This document shows, piece after piece, positions 1-10,399 of a DNA stretch of 64,000 nt. This DNA is from Chalciporus piperatus. Taxonomy: Eukaryota; Basidiomycota; Agaricomycetes; Boletales; Boletaceae. A program made the translations under genes and the position numbers. Within the stretch, counting starts at the first letter, position 1. Every line of letters starts with the position of its first letter. Under the pieces are notes generated by a model that was given only the letters and a program-made list of their open reading frames with translations, had not been told where the DNA came from and ran no database searches. The stretch is taken from NCBI GenBank assembly GCA_038093975.1, contig JBBPTG010000009.1, forward strand, positions 62,001 through 126,000, read 5' to 3'.

Positions 1-1624
1 TATTCTCTAGATGCCGAGAGAAAATATGGATAGATAGACAACCATTGACTCCTGAGGCATGAATCTGTGCACGTTGTCCATCATACTTGAACTCCGCTGT
101 GAATGGCATTTCATTCAACCGATCGTAGATCTCATCAAGTGAACGCGCTGGCGAGCCCAGTGTGGGATGAAGAGGGATTCCTGAACCCCAGTTACCATAT
201 GAGCTAGTTTCAGGAGCTCTGGAACACTCACCGACGGCTAGCGGAACTCGCTCAGAAAGTCCATCTAGTCCCCCGGCAAAAACCCCTGTGATGATGTCGT
301 CATAGTTGGGATGTTGGACATACACTTGTTTCACAAGTGCCTCCGCGTTCGCGAACTTCGGCAGAACCTCACTGCGCTGAGCATCAACAATTTTCTTTTG
401 CTCATCCGATGGTTGTGGGTTGACAGTTGTGATAAACTGCGACGTTGCATGATATCGTGAGTCTGGAGGGATGGGTATCCTCGGGTCTGAGGGCGGAGAC
501 AAGACAAGAGCCCTGGCCAGCGCTGTCAGGATAGACGTCCGGACGGCGCCAACACGGAGATTCAGTGACAGCATACGTATCAGATATCTCGCCTCTTCCC
601 CTTTGGCGGCAACCAATAACTGCTCGACAATAGATTGTTTTTGCCTCGCCGCTCCTTGGCCTTTGATGTGGGCGATTTTCAACATTGATTTGTACACAGC
701 CTCGATAAGCAAAGGAGGGTGGGGCACAAGAGTACGAATGTTAGATTTAGCCTCAAAGGCGACATCGCCTGGATCACCCGAGGCATTGTACAATCTCCGG
801 AGAGCAGCGGGCGTCAGACCTGACACGTGCTGGATCGCTTTTGAGATGACGGAAGCGCCAATTCCCAGTTCGAGAGGGGAATAGGGAGGGGAGAGGGTGT
901 TGGATAGGAGGTACAGGGCGGGTATGATGGAATTGGGATTGTATAGCACGAGAGACCTGAGAGTGTTGGTGAGTGCATTGAGGATGGCGATACGCGAGCG
1001 GGTTTCCGATAGGGAGACCAATGCGTGTACGAGGAAAGAGAAGGGGGCAGGAGCGCCCCTTTGCCAAGGACAATTTTCAATAGGATACGCAAGTGGATCA
1101 ACGGCAACTGGGCTATAGTGGGCAGTTCGATCCTGCTCGCTTGCGCCCAGAATGAAACCGTCCTGAGGCTTCAAGTTGGGCAAGTCGATGTCATGCAGGG
1201 GCCCTGCTAATTGAGATGACGTAGCACTACGGGCCGCGAATTCCGGGCAGGGAGCACGGGGAGCAGGAGAAGGGGCAAACAGCTCACGAGATGATGATCG
1301 TGCTGGTGATTTCGACTCCAATAATGGTCCTCCTTCCCCCACGTCGAAGCCGTCCTCTGAATCAAGACAGATAGGATTTCCCTGCGTCCCATGACCATTG
1401 TGCCATAATTCAGGGCCATCCACGGAAAAGACGTGTTCAGAAACGACGCTCGAAGACCCACCCCTGCGACGTTGCCCTGACTCGGACGCTGCAGCGATCG
1501 CAGTTTCTTTACCTTTGACGGAGCTGCCCGCGCGGAAATAAGAGTTGAGACTGGCCTGGTTGGGTGCAAGTTTGGACTTTTTCTTACTCGAGGACGATTG
1601 CGTGGACGAGGCCCGTTTCGACAT
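1..1624 (-). CDS. CDC9: DNA ligase I (ATP-dependent), 5' part; continues past the left edge
   Basis: ATP-dependent DNA ligase I, which seals Okazaki fragments and repair nicks in the nucleus. It reads from ATG 1624 down to 232; a 51-base intron (181..231) follows, and exon 2 (180..1) runs off the window. The disordered Ser/Lys-rich N-terminus carries a PCNA-binding box, QASLNSYF, at residues 23-30. The all-helical DNA-binding domain follows (for example LSLNLRVGAVRTSIL), then the start of the adenylation domain with the active-site lysine at about residue 496 in FKYDGQRAQIH. The intron is divisible by three and has no stop, so the frame stays open through it; I remove it because the joined VGIPLHPTLGSP matches the family and the borders are GTGAGT and TTCAG. 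The rest of the adenylation domain and the OB fold lie outside the window. The family call is secure; the start ATG is the first in frame. Confidence 0.93.
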   Translation of the reverse strand, partial: MSKRASSTQSSSSKKKSKLAPNQASLNSYFRAGSSVKGKETAIAAASESGQRRRGGSSSVVSEHVFSVDGPELWHNGHGTQGNPICLDSEDGFDVGEGGPLLESKSPARSSSRELFAPSPAPRAPCPEFAARSATSSQLAGPLHDIDLPNLKPQDGFILGASEQDRTAHYSPVAVDPLAYPIENCPWQRGAPAPFSFLVHALVSLSETRSRIAILNALTNTLRSLVLYNPNSIIPALYLLSNTLSPPYSPLELGIGASVISKAIQHVSGLTPAALRRLYNASGDPGDVAFEAKSNIRTLVPHPPLLIEAVYKSMLKIAHIKGQGAARQKQSIVEQLLVAAKGEEARYLIRMLSLNLRVGAVRTSILTALARALVLSPPSDPRIPIPPDSRYHATSQFITTVNPQPSDEQKKIVDAQRSEVLPKFANAEALVKQVYVQHPNYDDIITGVFAGGLDGLSERVPLAVGECSRAPETSSYGNWGSGIPLHPTLGSPARSLDEIYDRLNEMPFTAEFKYDGQRAQIHASGVNGCLSIHIFSRHLEN

Positions 1625-3039
1625 GGAAGTGAGACAGAGCAGTTAACGCGGTCTCGGTTGAGTCCAGCCATCAGACATACGTCATTGTGTCGATCAGCCG
1701 AAGTCCTGCCTGCTCCTTTTTCGGACACTCATCCCCAGGCGAGACTGTTTACTTCACCGTGTACACCATTCTTCGCAAGCGACACGGGGTGTAATCATTG
1801 TACACCTACGGGGATAATTAATAACGCGATCTTTCTGGAACATGCGAGATACAAATTCGTCTATTCAATATCTTGACAAGGCGATTGGTCACGGTATGAG
1901 CTCGATGTGCCTCCACCTTCAAGTAACTTACCGACACACTCCACTCTGTCTAGGTTCAGTTCATTACTACATATTAGTATCAGTCCTGCAATGGAGGGAC
2001 GCCCGAGCTTTGATATCAAGTCTCGTACATATTTGAATCAATCGAAATCTGGGATGTAGTTCCACGGTGGGTCACATGATGATACACTCTCCGCCACGAG
2101 GTCTGCGTCACGACGGATGGAACTCGTATGGAACGGGCAATGTTTTCCGCAACCCTATCACTCGCTCCGGCGCTGCCGCTCAAGGAATGCATGTATTTTT
2201 GGTCTCGTATCGCACGAATTGCCAATCGAAAGGCGCGAATATCGAAGGCCACGAAGGACGCCTCATATCAGCTCAAATCGTCGCCGTATCGTGCCTGTCA
2301 CCAAGATCCGCCATGGCTGAGCAGGGGATAGGCCTTCAATCGGCATTACGCATCGTCCTGACTCGTCATGCTAGGTCAAACGGCTGCTGACGCGGTCCGA
2401 ATTTGAAGGAGATGGGAAAACTCGCAGGTTCGATCAGACCGGGGAGGCTATGCAAAATAACCATAGTGAGTGGCAGCACATCACTCACTACAACCAAATT
2501 TGCTAGACATAAGGAGCAAGATGAAGCTGCTGTGAAACCGGTCTCAATTGTCAAACTGTTGAGGTCAGGAGGGCTCGCTCTGGACGAGCACCGCCACGAT
2601 GCTGATTCAGTTTCTCAGAATGTCTGGCCACCATACATGGATTGACCAATTGATGAGTCGATGAAAGCATCCTGGAAAAAAAACAGACAGATCTGAGTGA
2701 GTAATACCTTTACTCTACCTTACTTTGGTTAGACGAGCCAGATGTAGGAAGGATGTCAGGGTCGTCTGATCCATCTACTAAACGCCCGAGATCAGGTCCG
2801 CTATCAGGCACGTTGAGAGTAACAGTCCGATCGGGCAACCTCAGACGAGATCTCTTACAACCAGTTACGACCAGTTATGTCTGCTTGTGCCGTGTTCACC
2901 CTGTTGCGGCGCCGGCAAATTCTTGTTCAATGCACTGATTATGAAGCTCCAGCGGTTCCGAAAATGCATATGAACCCAAAGCCTCGAGCGGCTTGCGACA
3001 CCTTTGCCTTTGCCGCTCCCACTTGGCCCTCAGTTCGCT
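1625..3039. other. Intergenic region between DNA ligase and the C2H2 gene
   Basis: 1.4 kb holding the divergent upstream regions of the ligase (minus) and the zinc-finger gene (plus). Short open frames on both strands show no recognisable motif and no splice-joined continuation. I see no RNA gene or clear repeat. Confidence 0.5.
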
Positions 3040-3734
3040 ATGACCGACCGACGATACGTTTTTCCTAATGCCAGTGGTCAGTGGGCAACAAGCACTCAGC
3101 AATCAGAACCCCCTCGTTACTCCCCACCATCGGGTCCGTACCAAGCTGTGCCCAACGCCTACCCAGCAATGGGGAGCACTGCCCATAATATGGCGTCAAT
3201 GCACCCATCGGTCCAATATGGGGCGAACGACCATACCTCGGGCTATCCGTCATCAGTCCCCAGCCATGGTCAATACGTATCATCGTCACAGCCCGCATTC
3301 CACAGTCCACGGCCACATTATCCTCCTAGTGGCCACCCTGCTCAGGTCTCAAATGCAGTACCTCACTACACCGTTCCATCACATCAATATCCATCGCACC
3401 ATCTCCCCCAGCAACCTAGTGTCCACCAGACGTCCCCATATTACGGGCGAGGTGACACACAATATTCGCAATCGCAATATCCGGCATCGCCCTCGCGGCC
3501 ATTCGCATGTGACCTCTGTGCTTTGTCTTTCAACAGACAGCATGATTTGAAACGTCACAGAGAGACGCATTCAGGGGAGAAACCGTTTTTGTGTAATGGG
3601 GGATGCGGAAAAACTTTCACCCGAAAGGATGCACTGAAGAGGCACCAGGTACAACTGCCCCACCTCACGTGAATACGTCGCTCACCACCTCGTAGCTGGT
3701 TAAGCACTGCGGGCACGAAGAGGAGGTATCTTGA
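3040..3734 (+). CDS. C2H2 zinc-finger protein, likely transcription factor
   Basis: Probable nuclear DNA-binding regulator of 215 residues. Exons are 3040..3648 and 3696..3734, with a 47-base GT-AG intron. The first 150 residues are low-complexity and rich in Pro, Ser, Tyr, His and Gln. Two C2H2 fingers follow: FACDLC...HDLKRHRETH at about residues 155-177, joined by the classic SGEKPF linker to FLCNGGCGKTF...ALKRHQ at about 183-212. Splicing is required to complete the second finger: it supplies LVKHCG and the final acidic residues before the stop, as is usual in small basidiomycete C2H2 factors. The ATG at 3040 is used because upstream in-frame codons are non-ATG. Target genes cannot be inferred. 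Confidence 0.85.
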
Positions 3735-4024
3735 CAACGAAACATCGTAAGTGGCTTAATATGCAGGTCAGTTCTCAGCAACAAGCCGCAGCTGTGTGAC
3801 TGATGGTCGGCCGCCTGGCCTAGATTATTCGTTAGTAACATATATTAATTTGGTCCTGATCGCTGAGGACTCTCGGTGATGGACAGGACGTGTACTATGT
3901 TCCCCCTTCCAAACTCACTGTAATTTATGAGCATACGTATTTTTCGAGAGTCGAGGTCTGTTACATACGGAAGGCAGATGTTTTGCAGTTGGTCATGTAA
4001 TATAGTTTCATTGAGAGTACACAA

Positions 4025-4763
4025 CTATCGTTCACTAACAGACTCTTCACCGGCAGGCTCTTCCCTGACAGGCTCTTCCCTGACAGGCTCTTCCCTGGCA
4101 GACTCTTTCATGGCAGCCTCTTTCCTGGCAGGTTGTTTCCTGGCAGGTTGTTTCCTGGCAGGGTGATCTATGACTTTCTCCAAGATCCATGCGTCTCGAG
4201 GGGTAATCTTTTTGTAGTAGTCTTTATGAACGTCACCCTCTGTGAAGCCGTGGCCCACGTAGAACTTCTTTGCTTTATCATTCGAAACCTGTACGTGGAG
4301 GTATATGCGGTCGATTGTGGTATGGGAAGCCGCAGCTTTGACGATACGCTCAAGGGCTTGGGAGCCCAGCTTCCGTGATCGGTAGGGCTTTGATAGGCAT
4401 GTATCAGCTCGTGCGATGGAATAGAGATCGTAAGAGACTTACGGCGAGGATGCCCAAAGTCGTCAGATACAACGCCTTCTCCTCGAGTTTACAGCAGATG
4501 TTGCCGACCGGGACATCGTTGTAGTACACTGGTGTGCCTTGCAAGGTGAGAAAAACAGCAATCGTAGAAACCACTAATCAAATGTACGGACCGAGCTGGC
4601 AAAAGGCTTCAATCTCGGGTTGCAAGATGTCCTGATAGTACTTGTCGCTATATTTGACAGGAAATAGAACGGAGTTGAGCTTGCGAACTGTCCCAATGTT
4701 CTGATGGGTCAAGGACGCGAACGACACGCGCTCGGATGAAACAGCAGACTCTGAGTTCGCCAT
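4025..4763 (-). CDS. NAA50: N-alpha-acetyltransferase 50 homologue (GNAT fold)
   Basis: GNAT-family acetyltransferase of 209 residues, homologous to NAA50/San, which acetylates protein N-termini co-translationally and supports sister-chromatid cohesion in animals. Exons: 4763..4592, 4537..4443, 4387..4025; introns of 54 and 55 bases. Family landmarks are LNSVLFPVKYSDKYYQD near the N-terminus, YLTTLGILAPYR before the acetyl-CoA loop, and IYLHVQVSNDKAKKFY with DYYKKITPRDAWILEK at the C-terminal end of the fold. Two oddities: the acetyl-CoA loop reads R-K-L-G-S-Q (94-99), where the usual motif R/Q-x-x-G-x-G/A ends in Gly or Ala, and the protein carries an extra tail of about 40 residues made of tandem charged pentapeptides (PARKQ, VREEP and variants), encoded by a 15-base minisatellite. 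Family identity is solid; catalytic competence is an open question. Confidence 0.9.
4052..4161 (-). repeat. 15-base minisatellite inside the NAA50 C-terminus
   Basis: About seven imperfect copies of a 15-base unit (plus-strand form resembles GGCAGGCTCTTCCCT or GGCAGGTTGTTTCCT). Because the unit is five codons long, each copy adds one charged pentapeptide to NAA50 without breaking the frame. Two sub-types are visible, one giving basic PARKQ and one giving acidic VREEP. Confidence 0.85.
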
Positions 4764-4924
4764 GGGCCACCAGCGCGCGCTACTACGAACAGGATGGTGA
4801 GTACAGTGCACAATGTGGCCAAGTGTTGATCTGTATCCGTGGGAATGTTCCGTATTGGTATGTCTCCAACTGCCAAGGGGGGAAATTGAAACCTCACGAA
4901 ATGTGAACAACCGAGTGACATCCA

Positions 4925-4988
4925 TTACAGCTGTTTGCGAAACTAATGGCACTCGCGACTTTTTTTTTTTGAGTGCCCAAAAAGGAAA
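4925..4988 (+). repeat. Left copy of an inverted repeat pair
   Basis: A 64-base stretch starting TTACAGCTGTTTGCGAAA, with a T-run in the middle and ending near AAAAAGGAAA. It recurs as a reverse complement at 6117..6180 with roughly 85 percent identity by eye. It lies in the upstream region of NAA50. It could be one end of a decayed mobile element or one of two oppositely inserted short interspersed repeats. Confidence 0.6.
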
Positions 4989-5429
4989 CCTTGTGCTACG
5001 GTGTCCTTCGCGTTGAGTTGCCCCCAGCTTAGATCTCGACAAGTACCACCATGGCTACCTATGAGCAGCTCTCGACCGAGAAGGATACGGGGGGGCTCGG
5101 TTACCGCTCAAAACCAAGTTCCGGATCCTCCCGGGACCCAGTAGACAATGGTTGCGCCGCCGGCTAGGACAGCAACTCAGAAGCTCTCGGATATCACAGG
5201 ACAACAGAACGGAAAGGTATGTTACCTTTGAATGTTCGTATATTCACATTCTCGAACCTCGAGAAGCGTAAAGTCATACCAATTGCCATGGACTCCGAGT
5301 CGGACATGGAGATTGAGCTATTCGAAGGAAATACCCAGGCTAAATGATGCCACCGGCCGATCATTGAGATACATAGAACTGTGTACTCACGACTGCCTCC
5401 GCCATGAAATTATAAACCTCCTCTACTTA

Positions 5430-5890
5430 GGAGCCAGGAATGGTGCAGGCAGCCAAGTGGCCGTTGGGCATCGATGTAGCACAGCGGGTCGCGATCACCA
5501 TGGACAAGGACATCCACGATATGGGCTCGCTGGCCGCAGGGAGCGCGCCCATAACGCTGGGTATATGAACACTGATTTTTGCTCGTTTCATCAATACGAC
5601 AAATTCAGAAGCATCACCAACAAATGAAGTTTGAAGCATGAGCTTGAATTCTTCATGCAGTATTTCGTTACGCCCCGCCACCACCTTTCGCAGGACTTTT
5701 CGAGTCAGTCCTGCCTTGAAGGTTGTGACAGAGTGTGGACGGCGTGATTGTGATTTGATGTTCGACTCCATGTACTCCTTCGTCGAGGAAAATATAAGAG
5801 TTGTTATTGTAGAGTCCTTCGAGCGCCATCAGGGTAGCTCTTGTGAGCAGTCGGGTACGTTCGATAACGGGGGAATGTGGTCGTGATACA
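5430..5890 (+). pseudogene. Possible decayed coding fragment (weak cytochrome P450 resemblance)
   Basis: Between the inverted repeats, the plus strand shows short open pieces that look once coding: WPLGIDVAQRVAITMDKDIHD near 5457, and later GTFDNGGMWS near 5851, followed by a stop. In fungal P450s a similar order occurs (WP-G-D-ID near the N-terminus, then G-x-F-N-x-D-G-x-x-W at helix C), but there is no heme-binding region and the frame breaks several times. I offer this only as a possible remnant; it may be unrelated sequence. Confidence 0.2.
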
Positions 5891-6116
5891 GCTCCGCGCT
5901 CTTCGAACAGAGTCTGACGCCAGCGGTTACCGGTACTAGAGGCTACGTCTCAACACCCGCGGAACTGCACAGATGTCTTCCAAACACTGCCTGTGGTTCC
6001 AGGTGTCCAGGGCACATCCTTCGAGATCATTGCTGATTTTCCTGTTGCCCATCGTCAGTGCGAAGCTGAATATATGCTGCCATAGCGCCGTCTGCCGTTC
6101 GGAGGGCCTCACAGAA

Positions 6117-6180
6117 TTTCCTTTTTCGGGCACCAACAAAAAAAAACCGCGAGTGCCATTACTTTCGCAAACCGCTGTAA
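6117..6180 (-). repeat. Right copy of the inverted repeat pair
   Basis: Reverse-complement partner of 4925..4988. Its outer end reads CTGTAA, the complement of the TTACAG outer end of the left copy, so the two copies face each other like terminal inverted repeats about 1.25 kb apart. No clear target-site duplication is visible. Confidence 0.6.
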
Positions 6181-7698
6181 CATCGCAAACCGAACATCGC
6201 CTGAGAAGACATACACATAACTTTGTGCTCATGAACAGAATCTTGCTCATCAGGTATCTTATTGTTGACAGGTTCCAAATGTCAGGTGGGGTGGGGCTCT
6301 CAGGAGAACGCCTGCATTGTACCGCATTAGATTGCTATCCTCCTCTTGGTGCTGTCAAACCCTGATAGCCCCACGTAAGTCCACCATACAATCCTTTTTC
6401 GTTGAATTCTATGATAACCAACTCTCCGAAACCTTGTTGAGCGTTGGGGCCATATTTATCTCGTCGTCATGGGGTACTGCTGAAAGTCAGCATCCATTCT
6501 AGTGTTGTTCGGAGCTCTTGCACTGGCATAAATGATTGCAGGGGATGCAATTAGCTAGCGCCCGCAGATGTGTGGAGCGAAACACGTTGAATGTCGGAGG
6601 TATCACGCCTGTCACGAGAGCTTGGGGAAAAGGGATTGCTGTTGCATTATGATCACGAGTGTCTTATCTCTGCACCATCCAATGCTTTCTCCGACTTGGT
6701 GGGTGTGTGCGAAACGTCTTGTGTGGTCAATTCACTCACCTCCCTGCATGTGACAGTCGGGCCTAGTCAGGACTCTTAACGACCTGCCGGAAAACAGTAA
6801 TACTTCTCCAATAGGCAAGCCATTTGTTTTGTGTTCCTGGTTGATATCAATGTCATGCTCCGGCGCACCTCACCTAGATTCGTTCTGGTATGATCTCTCA
6901 ATCGCGGGGCGTCGGTTTCCGCCCTTATCCAGGACAAGTGAACTAACCAATCCGTTTGTCTAGGCCGCTATTTCATTTCATAACGTTCAGGCGCTCTGCT
7001 AGTGCTTCATCCGCTTCGTGGCACACTCTCGGACACCACAGCCTCGTAACGTTCATTTTTGTCCGTAAGGTCCAACGTCAATCGGAAGATGAACTTGGTG
7101 TACAGCCCTGTGGCGATAGATCCAGATAGCACCTGGGTAAGATTGGTTCCATGTCAAGGGGAGACTAATGCTTGGCCTTTTGGGCGTCGGAATCACTTTA
7201 CGGTGGTTTTCAAGTTGTTCCAGGCCCAAGTCCATATTGGAAACAGGATCCGGCACGTCGAACTGGAATAGGAATCGTCCCGCTTGTGCCAGGATCGCAT
7301 TTCCGTCTTGGTCGGGGTGTGTAAAGCTTTGCTCATCGAATCAGCAGGGCACCTATCACGGTCGTTCGAAAGATTGCGGATCGAATTATCCCCCTGTGGT
7401 ACTTTTTTCTGTGGATCTAACCGCGAAAGTGTTGAATCGGATCAACAATGCGCTAGACTCCTAACTCAACATCACAAGGTCCGGGATAGCTTGGAAGCCG
7501 ACTTCTAGATCATTCAGGTCCTATCCAAAGTAACAGCATGTAACGGTATTCGTAAATGGTAACTATAAGAGTGCGTGCTCCAACAATGCGACGAAGAATT
7601 TGACAACAAAGCAGGGGTCAGTAGTAGTACATTTTGAGTGAGTTCAGATCAGGTTCAGATACATATACACCTCGGATGAAGTTACACAAACAATGATT
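6181..7698. other. Gene-poor stretch
   Basis: 1.5 kb with only short open frames on either strand. None shows a recognisable motif, and none joins to a neighbour through plausible splice sites. I see nothing further in it. Confidence 0.5.
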
Positions 7699-8356
7699 TC
7701 ACCGCGATTTCGTCGGGGAAGATGGGGCACGGGGACGGCGTTTGCGAGGAGAACGCTGGAGCTGGTCGATATACACGTCGTCGTAGCTGCGAAATACACA
7801 CTGTCCATTTTCATGATCCGTTAGGGTGGCCCATACGCAGTGCCACAATTGGCCTTGACCAAATTTAAATGCAACGCCGATGTGATTTTGATCCCAGCGC
7901 TGCTCTCTCTCCTTTGACTCGAAAGCTTTGTCGGTCAAGCTGATGAGAGCGCAGTCTTGTATCATGAGGTCAACGTCGAGCTGACCGTCTGCGGCGTCTA
8001 GGAGCGACCCTAGAGTGGGATCCATTTCGAGTTCTTTTGGAAGGCCACTGTGTTTGGATCACTATAGATACATGGGCGCATCAAACCTTGGCGACTCACC
8101 GATGTATTGGTGAGTAACCGTCAACGAGAATCTGGTATGTGGTATGGTCGGCGAAGTGGAGTTGCATGCTTGGGTGTTTCGATGAGCGGTTTATTCTGGT
8201 GAGGACCTTTCCAACCAGGACAGAAGGATCTACACCAATGCTGTCTAGGCGTAATGGGACTGGACGACGTCTCAGCTTTGTTGGGGATGAAGGTGTGGTC
8301 GGGCGTGGGGTAGAGCTGAGGTCACTGGCAGAACTTGATGTAGTGGAAGTAGGCAT
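7699..8356 (-). CDS. Conserved-looking hypothetical protein, 201 residues
   Basis: Unrecognised protein. Exons 8356..8100 and 8047..7699, with one 52-base GT-AG intron; splicing joins DGYSPIH to GLPKELEMDP in frame. The N-terminus (MPTSTTSSSASDL...) is Ser/Thr/Pro-rich. It is followed by a compact region with hydrophobic periodicity (VLVGKVLTRINRS, MQLHFADHTTYQILVDGY) and a second block containing WDQNHIGVAFKFGQG, LWHCVWATLTDHENGQC and SYDDVYIDQL, then a basic tail KRRPRAPSSPTKSR. There is no signal peptide or membrane segment. The predicted fold looks like a small globular domain between disordered ends. A tRNA gene lies upstream on the same strand. Confidence 0.75.
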
Positions 8357-8483
8357 CGTGCAAGGTTTGGTTTGGTGGACTGAAGTTATATGGGCCGGGT
8401 GGATCGAGTGGACAGGAGGCTTGTGGACCTGACCTGGGTGGAATACGCTGCGCCAATCGCACGACAAAAAGGAACAAAAAGTC

Positions 8484-8576
8484 TGACAGTGACGAGATTC
8501 GAACTCGCGCGGGAAACCCATCACGGATTGAAGGATGAACCTAAACGTGACGCCGTAACCACTTGGCTACACTGCC
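8484..8576 (-). tRNA. tRNA-Leu (anticodon UAG) with a 13-base intron
   Basis: Minus-strand cloverleaf. Acceptor stem GGCAGTG pairs with CACTGTC, and the discriminator is A as in Leu tRNAs. The D arm is GCCAAGTGGTTACGGC. The anticodon stem TCACG/CGTGA holds loop TTTAGG, then 13 intron bases, then C, giving anticodon TAG. A class II variable arm (GGG-TTT-CCC) and the T arm GCGAG-TTCGAAT-CTCGT complete it. The intron sits at the standard 37/38 position. Two T5 runs just downstream fit RNA polymerase III termination. Confidence 0.92.
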
Positions 8577-8684
8577 GATGGAAAGAAACAATAGAAGGAC
8601 CCACCAGACGAGGGTATGGCCACGTATAGTAGGTCTAAACCGAAACCGACGCGTTCATTCGATCCTTGAGGGTCGTGAGTGAAG

Positions 8685-8711
8685 TCGACGACGACGACGA
8701 CGACGACGACG
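8685..8711 (+). repeat. (GAC)n microsatellite
   Basis: About nine GAC/ACG units directly in front of the MAP kinase kinase ATG at 8712. The run is open upstream of the ATG, so it would encode poly-Thr if translation began at a non-ATG codon. Confidence 0.85.
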
Positions 8712-10399
8712 ATGCAGCAGACTCATACTCGTCCAATCGGTCCAAGGACTCTCCCCCGCTCTCAGTCCCCGCTCGTCTCAGAAACACGCCCTCTGCAAAT
8801 TCGCAAACCCTCTGTAGATCAATCATCCCTCCGCCCACCATCGCCCACATCAGTCCCACTCTTATCCTCACCCATACCATCGCGTCCACTCCTCCCGGGC
8901 GCTTCATCTACTCCAAGAGCTAATGGATCTAGACCAAAGCTTAAGTTGCCTCTCACCGGTGGTTTGGTCAGCGAGTACTACGCTGGCCCGTCTTTGATCC
9001 CACCAGGGTTGGACGGAGAGAACCCTGGAGGCGCTACCGTCCGTCCTTCAGATGTCCAGACCGCTCATCCCCAAGGAACAAGCGAAATCAGCGACCTCAG
9101 TATCAGCCAGCTCGTCGCAGGGCTCGACAAAGTTACCATCGACACTTACACGCCAACCGAGGAGACCTCCACCCCCCAGGCTTTCGAGAGGTGGTCTGAC
9201 AGTGTACTAGAGGAATTGTCTAGACTGGGTGAAGGACAAGGTGGAGCGGTCCACAAAGTTAGAGACATTCGAACAGGCAGAATCTTCGCCCGCAAGACAA
9301 TTACTACACGAGAAGCCCCATTGAAGCAGCTCGAGCGCGAGCTCTCTATCTCCTCCACCTCCAAGCATATCAACATCATTCAGTTCCACGGCGCTTATAT
9401 GTCCCCGTCTTCTAGCGAAGTCAAGGTCATGATGGAATACTGCGCTGGTGCTAGCTTGGAAGCCGTCAGCCAACGCATCAAAGAACGTGGCGCGCGTATC
9501 GGTGAAGGCGTCACGGGCCGTATAGCAGAGGGAGTGAGCATAACTCACAATGCCCTATCGTTCCTCTTTTTGACATCAAATGCAGGTACTACAAGGTCTT
9601 GCGTATCTTTACACTCTCCGAACAATCCACAGGGACATCAAACCATCAAACATCCTCCTGACGGGAGAGGGTGTAGTCCGTCTCGCTGACTTTGGAGTGT
9701 CCGGCGAGCTCGTCAAGTCCTTGGCAGGGACCTTCACAGGAACCAGCTTCTATATGGCCGTAAGTGGACACCTCTCCCAAACACACACTCTCCGTTGATG
9801 TACTACGCTTAGCCCGAACGAATCAGCGGAAAGGAGTACAGTATTCGTGCTGACGTTTGGTCGACCGGAATCACGCTGCTGGAGCTTGTAAAAAATCGAT
9901 ACCCATTCCCAGATGATTTGACGTCCATCGAGCTTCTCGTCCACATTACACATGGAGAGGTATGAGGCCATTTGTCCATCATGATTTCTTCCACGCTCAT
10001 TTCTCCTCCAGCCCCCACAACTTGCCGATGAGCCTGACATGAAATGGCCGAACGAGATGAAAGACTTCGTCAAGCAAACGTATGTTCTATTCAATGCGTT
10101 CATGTTGCACATCGCTCAATGTACATCATCTAGCTTGATCGTGGATCATACACTCCGTCCGACTCCCAAAGAGATGTTGGCACACCCTTGGATTACTAGC
10201 GTCATGAAGAAAGAAGTACCCATGGCAAGGTGGATCCGCGAGGTCTGGGGATGGCGTTCCACCCAGTCAGGCAGCTCGTAAGGGCTCTCCTTCGTGCATA
10301 TCACGCTTTCCGTCTGATCACACTTTGTCCCTTCTTTCCAGTTCTGGCTCTCGACCGGGCTCTAGCCGGGGCCTCCGAGCCACAACACCAACACCATAG
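8712..10399 (+). CDS. MKK1: MAP kinase kinase, Mkk1/2 (cell-wall integrity) type
   Basis: Dual-specificity MAP kinase kinase, about 470 residues, probably relaying cell-wall stress from a Bck1-type kinase to an Slt2/Mpk1-type MAP kinase. Exons: 8712..9533, 9586..9759, 9813..9959, 10012..10079, 10134..10277, 10342..10399. A disordered Ser/Pro-rich head of about 165 residues precedes the kinase domain. Visible are the Gly-rich loop LGEGQGGAV (about 171), the ATP lysine in FARKTI, HRDIKPSN (289-296), DFG (309-311), an activation loop with S318 and T322 in SLAGT, then FTGTSFYMAPERI. RWIREVWGW near the end is typical of Mkk1/2. The last exon is a choice: reading through the donor at 10278 would stop at once (TAA 10279), while splicing GTAAGG to TTTCCAG adds a short Ser/Thr tail ending at 10399. 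The Mkk1/2 assignment rests on the activation-loop wording and C-terminus. Confidence 0.9.

Noticed and set aside
471..884. Plus-strand open frame of about 137 codons
   Set aside because: Antisense to DNA ligase exon 1, which is supported by PIP box, DNA-binding domain and active-site motif.
3068..3550. Second plus-strand frame overlapping the C2H2 gene
   Set aside because: Shifted-frame shadow of the low-complexity region; no zinc finger or start context of its own.
10279..10281. TAA as the stop codon of the MAP kinase kinase
   Set aside because: The stop lies inside a good donor (GTAAGG) paired with TTTCCAG at 10341; splicing gives a short in-frame tail. Kept only as an alternative end.
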